10,669 bases of DNA from Gallionella sp. UBA4737 (GTDB lineage Bacteria > Pseudomonadota > Gammaproteobacteria > Burkholderiales > Gallionellaceae): positions 1 to 10,669 of the forward strand of contig DHIV01000111.1 of NCBI GenBank assembly GCA_002403995.1, in the 5' to 3' direction. Shown here piece by piece: positions 7,191 through 10,669 of this stretch; position 1 is the first letter of the stretch, and each line of letters begins with the position of its first letter. The notes below the pieces were generated by a model. It ran no database searches and had not been told where the DNA came from. It was given only the letters and a program-made list of their open reading frames with translations. The position numbers were made by a program, and so were the translations under genes.

Positions 7191-7937
7191 CTAAATTTGG
7201 GTCAGCCAACCGCGCACCGCATCGAGTTGGCTGTATTGGGTGAGGTCTATCTGTAGCGGTGTGAGCGAAACACCCTGCTGCAACACGGCATGAAAATCCG
7301 TGCCTTCGCCCGCGTCCTGCGCCTTGCCCGCCGCGCCCACCCAATATACGGTTTCACCGTGCGGGTTATTGGCCTTCACCACCGGCTCGGCTTTGTGGCG
7401 TTTGCCGAGACGGGTCACGGCTATACCATGCAGTTGATCGTGAGGCACATCCGGCACATTCACATTGAACAGCCAGGGATGACTGTGTTTTTGCCTCGCA
7501 AAGCGTTGCACCAACTCCACAGCGATTTTGGCGGCAGTCTCGTAGTTAACGAATTCCTTGCCCACCAGTGAAATCGCGATGGAGGGAATACCGAGCAGGA
7601 ATCCTTCCGTCGCCGCCGCCACGGTGCCAGAATAAATAGTGTCGTCGCCCATATTGGCTCCGTCATTGATCCCGGATACGACCATGTCGGGTTGCTGATC
7701 CAGCATGCCGGTAACCGCCAGATGCACACAGTCGGTCGGCGTGCCATTGACATAATAGAAACCGTTTGCCGCACGCCGCAACTTGAGCGGGCGATCCAGG
7801 GTAAGAGAATTACTGGCGCCGCTGCGATCGCGTTCAGGGGCGACCACCACCACATCGGCGATTCTGGCCAGATGCTCGGCGAGACAAGCCAGTCCGGGGG
7901 CAAAATAACCGTCGTCATTACTGATCAGAATACGCAT
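7191..7937 (-). CDS. surE: 5'/3'-nucleotidase SurE
   Basis: SurE is a cytoplasmic metal-dependent phosphatase that dephosphorylates nucleoside 5'- and 3'-monophosphates, with exopolyphosphatase activity in some homologues. It was named for a stationary-phase survival phenotype. The N-terminus is diagnostic: MRILISNDDGYFAPG carries the metal ligands Asp8 and Asp9. Ser39 in APERDRSGASNSLT and the Asn of SGINDGANMGDD (residue 91) supply the other ligands. VNGTPTDCVHLA (63-74) is also typical. Its 248 aa match the usual length. It is the first gene of the operon, starting 99 bp downstream of the MFS gene. The ATG at 7937 lacks a good Shine-Dalgarno. Confidence 0.95.
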   Translation of the reverse strand: MRILISNDDGYFAPGLACLAEHLARIADVVVVAPERDRSGASNSLTLDRPLKLRRAANGFYYVNGTPTDCVHLAVTGMLDQQPDMVVSGINDGANMGDDTIYSGTVAAATEGFLLGIPSIAISLVGKEFVNYETAAKIAVELVQRFARQKHSHPWLFNVNVPDVPHDQLHGIAVTRLGKRHKAEPVVKANNPHGETVYWVGAAGKAQDAGEGTDFHAVLQQGVSLTPLQIDLTQYSQLDAVRGWLTQI

Positions 7938-8036
7938 CAGGGATCAAGAATAGGCGTGAAAGTATCGTTGCGATTGTGCCATAAGCTCATGATGATTTGT
8001 GAGCTTGTCCGCCATTAAACGCAGAAGCCGGAGTGC
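7938..8036. other. MFS-surE spacer with a hairpin
   Basis: This 99 bp spacer contains a perfect 7 bp hairpin, AAGCTCA (7983-7989) and TGAGCTT (8000-8006), with a 10-base loop. No T-run follows it on the minus strand, so it is not a standard intrinsic terminator, though it could still protect or attenuate the MFS transcript. I see no convincing promoter for surE here. Confidence 0.45.
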
Positions 8037-9647
8037 TCAACCCTCCAGCGATACATTGCGAGTCTCCGGCAGGAAAATCAAACCGATGACAAAAGCCATC
8101 GCCAGCAACCCGACCGGATACCACATGCCGGATATCGCGTCCCCCGCTTTGACGCTCAACAGCGTGATCATGAATGGCGACAAACCGCCTATCCATCCGG
8201 CGCTGAGATTGTGCGGCAGGGCCACTGCCGTGTAGCGCGTGCGTGCCGGGAACAGTTCCGCCAGCACGGCGGTTTGCGGACCGGTGATGAGTCCGACTGC
8301 GATCAGCAGGATCAGCAACAACAAAAATATCATCCCCTTGTTCGCCTGGTTTGAATCGGCATGTTCCGTCCATCCCTGGGACCTTAATGCCTGTGTGATT
8401 GCGCTGGGTTGATAGCCGGCCACCTCGCTGTTGCCGATACGTATCAGAGTGACATGTGGCGACGCTGCGTTATTCTGGACAGAATCCCGGACGGGATAAA
8501 GCGTGTATGACACGCCCAGCTTGGCAAGCAATTCCTGGTTGTATTCGCAATCATTGTTCGTCTTGGTGAATGGGTCATAGGCGCAGGATTCTCCATACAG
8601 CGCCACCGGCACCTCTCGGTTGAAGCGCTCCAGCGCAGGGTTGCCGAAATGCATCAGTCCCTTGAATACCGGGAAGATAGCCAGAGCGCCGAGCAGCAAC
8701 CCGGCCAGCAGCACCGGCTTTCTGCCGATGCGATCCGACAGCCAGCCAAAAAAAACGGTCAGCGGGAACAGCAACAGGGTGCTCAGCATCACCAGTGTCC
8801 CGGCAAGCTGCGGATCAAGCCTGACCACGCTTTTCAAATACACATTGGCGTAAACTTGCGACGAAAAGAACAGCACGGAGCCGCCAGCGGAGACGCAGAA
8901 AAACAATAGCGCCATGCGGCCGAGCGTATGGGGATTGGACAGACATTCACGCAGCGGTGCTTTCGACAAAGCATGTTTTTCGCGCAGATGCAGGAACACC
9001 GGCGACTCGTACATGTTCACCCGGCTCTTGATCGAGACCAGCAACAACACGATGGACAGCAGGAATGGCACGCGCCATCCCCAGGACTGGAAATCGTCAA
9101 CACTCAGCAACGATTGCAGCAACACGATCTGAAACGTGGACACCAGGATGCCCAACGGCCCCATCAATTGCAGCACGCTGGTATAAAATCCGCGCTTGCC
9201 GGCCGGCGCATGCTCGGTAAGATACACTGCCGAGCCGCCGACTTCGCCGCCTACCGCAAATCCCTGCAACAGGCGCAATACCAGCAATAGTGCGGGTGCC
9301 AGCATGCCGGCCTGGGCGTAGGTAGGCAACAGTCCGACGCCGAACGTCGCCATTCCCATCAGTACGATCGTGGCGATGAAAACCGGGCGACGACCGTACT
9401 TGTCAGCCAGCGAACCGAACAGTGCTGCGCCTAAAGGGCGCACCAGCATACCTACCCCGAAGGTGGCAAGACTGGCCAGCAGTGCGGCAACGGGATTATC
9501 CTGGGGAAAAAACAGCGTGCTGAAATAGGTGGCTAATGAGGCGAAGGTGAGGAAGTCATACCATTCCAGAAAAACACCAAAACAAGCTGCAATGACGACC
9601 TTGCGCTGGATGACGGCTGGCTGTGGAGTTGAGGAACTGGTGGACAA
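8037..9647 (-). CDS. MFS transporter, metabolite:H+ symporter (MHS) type
   Basis: A 536 aa inner-membrane transporter of the major facilitator superfamily, probably importing an organic acid, osmolyte or similar solute with protons. The substrate cannot be read. Family marks are FGVFLEWYDF in helix 1, the loop 2-3 motif LADKYGRRP (80-88), RLLQGFAVGGEVGG (125-138), and the repeat of the loop motif LSDRIGRKP (303-311) in the second half. Twelve hydrophobic segments fit. A hydrophilic stretch of about 100 residues (about 335-437) lies between helices 9 and 10, on the periplasmic side by topology. It holds two cysteines (355 and 367). The start is TTG at 9647-9645. No in-frame ATG precedes the first helix, an in-frame stop lies at 9674-9672, and no Shine-Dalgarno is visible. 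The C-terminus ends PETRNVSLEG, typical of this group. Confidence 0.88.
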   Translation of the reverse strand: MSTSSSTPQPAVIQRKVVIAACFGVFLEWYDFLTFASLATYFSTLFFPQDNPVAALLASLATFGVGMLVRPLGAALFGSLADKYGRRPVFIATIVLMGMATFGVGLLPTYAQAGMLAPALLLVLRLLQGFAVGGEVGGSAVYLTEHAPAGKRGFYTSVLQLMGPLGILVSTFQIVLLQSLLSVDDFQSWGWRVPFLLSIVLLLVSIKSRVNMYESPVFLHLREKHALSKAPLRECLSNPHTLGRMALLFFCVSAGGSVLFFSSQVYANVYLKSVVRLDPQLAGTLVMLSTLLLFPLTVFFGWLSDRIGRKPVLLAGLLLGALAIFPVFKGLMHFGNPALERFNREVPVALYGESCAYDPFTKTNNDCEYNQELLAKLGVSYTLYPVRDSVQNNAASPHVTLIRIGNSEVAGYQPSAITQALRSQGWTEHADSNQANKGMIFLLLLILLIAVGLITGPQTAVLAELFPARTRYTAVALPHNLSAGWIGGLSPFMITLLSVKAGDAISGMWYPVGLLAMAFVIGLIFLPETRNVSLEG

Positions 9648-9685
9648 AATTGAACGTTTATTGAGTGCACATTATTGAATTGAAC

Positions 9686-9762
<77 letters not shown>

Positions 9763-9771
9763 AAGGCGCGG

Positions 9772-9801
9772 ATTATACAGAGTGGAGAAGACTCATGACA
9801 A
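9772..9801 (-). promoter_or_regulatory. sigma70-type promoter of tRNA-Pro
   Basis: On the minus strand, TTGTCA (9801-9796) and a perfect TATAAT (9777-9772) are separated by 18 bp. The -10 ends 9 bases before the mature tRNA 5' end, so the leader would be only a few nucleotides. The intervening CCGCGCC is a GC-rich discriminator, which in stable-RNA promoters is associated with stringent (ppGpp) control. No terminator is seen after the tRNA, so read-through into the MFS gene is possible. Confidence 0.75.
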
Positions 9802-9841
9802 ATCATTCTCACGCTAATGGAAATATTGCTGCAGAAACCTG

Positions 9842-9988
9842 CTACATATAGCGTCAGAAATCGTAGCGAGCGGGCCGGCATCGGGGAAGCCCGGAGCGCA
9901 GGCGCCGGAGTGTACACAAGGTACACGAGGATGCCGAGCACCACGCGACCCCGATGCCGGTTCGCGCAGTAGATTTATGCCGCTATGT
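9842..9988 (-). ncRNA. large palindromic element, candidate structured RNA or dispersed repeat
   Basis: It directly follows the Rieske stop codon. On the minus strand a long imperfect hairpin forms. The perfect 12 bp arms are CCGGCATCGGGG and CCCCGATGCCGG (about 9960-9949 and 9886-9875). Outer pairing is ACATAGCG with CGCTATATGT, plus AAATC with GATTT. An inner hairpin is GTGTAC (9926-9921), loop CTTGT, GTACAC (9915-9910). A second GGCATC-type segment (9936-9930) can compete for the same arm. From memory it resembles repeated elements in Betaproteobacteria, possibly the Rfam family named Betaproteobacteria toxic small RNA. I could not check this. Strand is chosen by that resemblance only. The short open frames across it are probably not real genes. 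Confidence 0.45.
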
Positions 9989-10309
9989 CTAATCCCAGCG
10001 ATCATCCCTGACCTGCACCATCCCATTTTCGACCCTGACCGGAAATGTCGCAGTCGGCTCGTAGGCCGGCGCAGACAAAGCTTCCCCGGTCCTGATGGAA
10101 AAACGCGCACCATGGCGCGGGCAAATGATCACGTCATTTTCGACACAACCACCGGTCAGCTTGCCGCCGTCGTGGGTGCAGACATCCTCTATCGCATAAA
10201 AGGCGTGACCCAGTTTGAACACCGCGATCCCGGCGCCGTCTATTTCAATATGCACCGGTTTACCTGTGGAAATTTCTTCTTCTCTGCCTACGTCCACCCA
10301 CTCGCTCAT
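9989..10309 (-). CDS. Rieske [2Fe-2S] ferredoxin (non-heme oxygenase ferredoxin/NirD type)
   Basis: A 106 aa soluble electron carrier with a Rieske cluster. The ligands are plain: CTH (Cys44, His46) and CPRH (Cys63, His66), 16 residues apart, in the pattern CxH...CxxH. The sequence EDVCTHDGGKLTGG and ICPRHGARFSIRTGEAL is typical of small Rieske ferredoxins that serve ring-hydroxylating oxygenases, or the NirD-like subunit of nitrite reductase. No oxygenase is present nearby, so the partner is unknown. The frame is open further upstream. I chose the ATG at 10309 because it gives the usual N-terminus MSEWVDVG and overlaps the stop of the NifU-like gene by 4 bp (ATGA), indicating coupled translation. 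The pairing with an Fe-S scaffold suggests a role next to cluster assembly, which is inference. Confidence 0.88.
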   Translation of the reverse strand: MSEWVDVGREEEISTGKPVHIEIDGAGIAVFKLGHAFYAIEDVCTHDGGKLTGGCVENDVIICPRHGARFSIRTGEALSAPAYEPTATFPVRVENGMVQVRDDRWD

Positions 10310-10668
10310 ACCACTTCCACTTCGATGTCGGGTTCTATGGTCCGTGCCAGATTTCCGATTGCCGAAAGCGTCCCGGCAAGCGAACTCGGACAGCTTCCGC
10401 ATGCGCCGAAATAGCGGATGGAAAGCACATTCCCGTCCAAACCGACTATCTGCAGATCGCCGCCGTCCGACACCAGCGCGGGCCTGACCTGCTCGTCCAG
10501 CAATTTGCGGATCGCGGCCAGTCTTGGCTCATCATCATCAAAGTTGGAGACAGCTTCCGATGAAGGCTTCTTGGCGGCTTCCGCCTCCCTGATCGGCATC
10601 GCGATCTCGCGCACCAGTGTCGGCCAGTCAGCCTCGCCGTCCTGAGTGACGGTGATCCATTTGTCCAT
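10306..10668 (-). CDS. NifU-like C-terminal domain protein (Fe-S cluster scaffold)
   Basis: The C-terminal 70 or so residues are a NifU C-terminal (Nfu) domain, a scaffold or carrier that binds a [4Fe-4S] cluster between two subunits through a CxxC motif. Here this is Cys90 and Cys93 in FGACGSCPSS, preceded by the typical LVSDGGDLQIVGLDG (65-79). The first 45 residues (MDKWITVTQDGEADW onward) are an acidic, Ala-rich extension I do not recognise as a domain. An ATG lies at 10668-10666, one base from the window edge, so the reading frame may extend further and the entry may be partial. The 4 bp overlap with the Rieske gene shows the pair is co-translated. A fuller suf- or nif-like cluster may lie off the edge, which cannot be seen. 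Confidence 0.85.
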   Translation of the reverse strand: MDKWITVTQDGEADWPTLVREIAMPIREAEAAKKPSSEAVSNFDDDEPRLAAIRKLLDEQVRPALVSDGGDLQIVGLDGNVLSIRYFGACGSCPSSLAGTLSAIGNLARTIEPDIEVEVV

Positions 10669-10669
10669 G

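Noticed and set aside
7983..8006. Hairpin after the MFS gene as an intrinsic terminator
   Set aside because: The 7 bp stem has a 10-base loop and no T-run after it on the minus strand.

Overview
The window looks like ordinary chromosome from a moderately GC-rich proteobacterium, most likely a betaproteobacterium. The evidence is the order surE-pcm-nlpD, a Rep-type helicase, a tRNA-Pro(GGG) with an encoded CCA tail, and dispersed palindromic repeats of a kind common in that class. I lean towards the Nitrosomonadales/Gallionellaceae area, but this rests on overall resemblance only and is not proven. Every gene I can support is on the minus strand, so the layout is best read from high to low coordinates.

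Layout, right to left. (1) 10668-9989: an NifU-type Fe-S scaffold domain protein, overlapping by 4 bases a small Rieske [2Fe-2S] ferredoxin. They look like the tail of an Fe-S cluster or electron-transfer operon that starts outside the window. (2) 9988-9842: a gene-free, strongly palindromic element of about 147 bp, which I think is a dispersed structured RNA or repeat. (3) 9801-9686: a strong sigma70-like promoter and tRNA-Pro(GGG). (4) 9647-8037: an MFS transporter of the metabolite:H+ symporter type, with a large periplasmic insert and an apparent TTG start. (5) 7937-4746: surE, pcm, nlpD and a radical SAM protein, with junctions of 0 bp, a 4 bp overlap and about 7 bp, so almost certainly one operon. 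(6) 4745-4430: a gene-free stretch with a REP-like repeat cluster and a good chrA promoter. (7) 4429-2238: a long-chain chromate transporter (chrA), coupled by a one-base stop/start overlap to a DUF3025 protein. (8) 2237-2042: a spacer with a second, shorter copy of the REP-like repeat. (9) 2041-44: the Rep helicase, followed after 5 bp by what may be the start of another gene running off the left edge.

Functionally the window mixes housekeeping and stress maintenance. Rep unwinds DNA at stalled forks. SurE dephosphorylates nucleotides, Pcm repairs isoaspartyl damage in proteins, and NlpD activates cell-wall amidases at division. ChrA exports chromate (inferred from family). The NifU/Rieske pair handles Fe-S clusters or electrons.

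I did not find a clearly new system. The best leads are the palindromic element beside the tRNA, the tight chrA-DUF3025 coupling, the radical SAM gene in the position where rpoS often follows nlpD, and two related palindromic repeats, one of which appears to contain an extra inserted unit.
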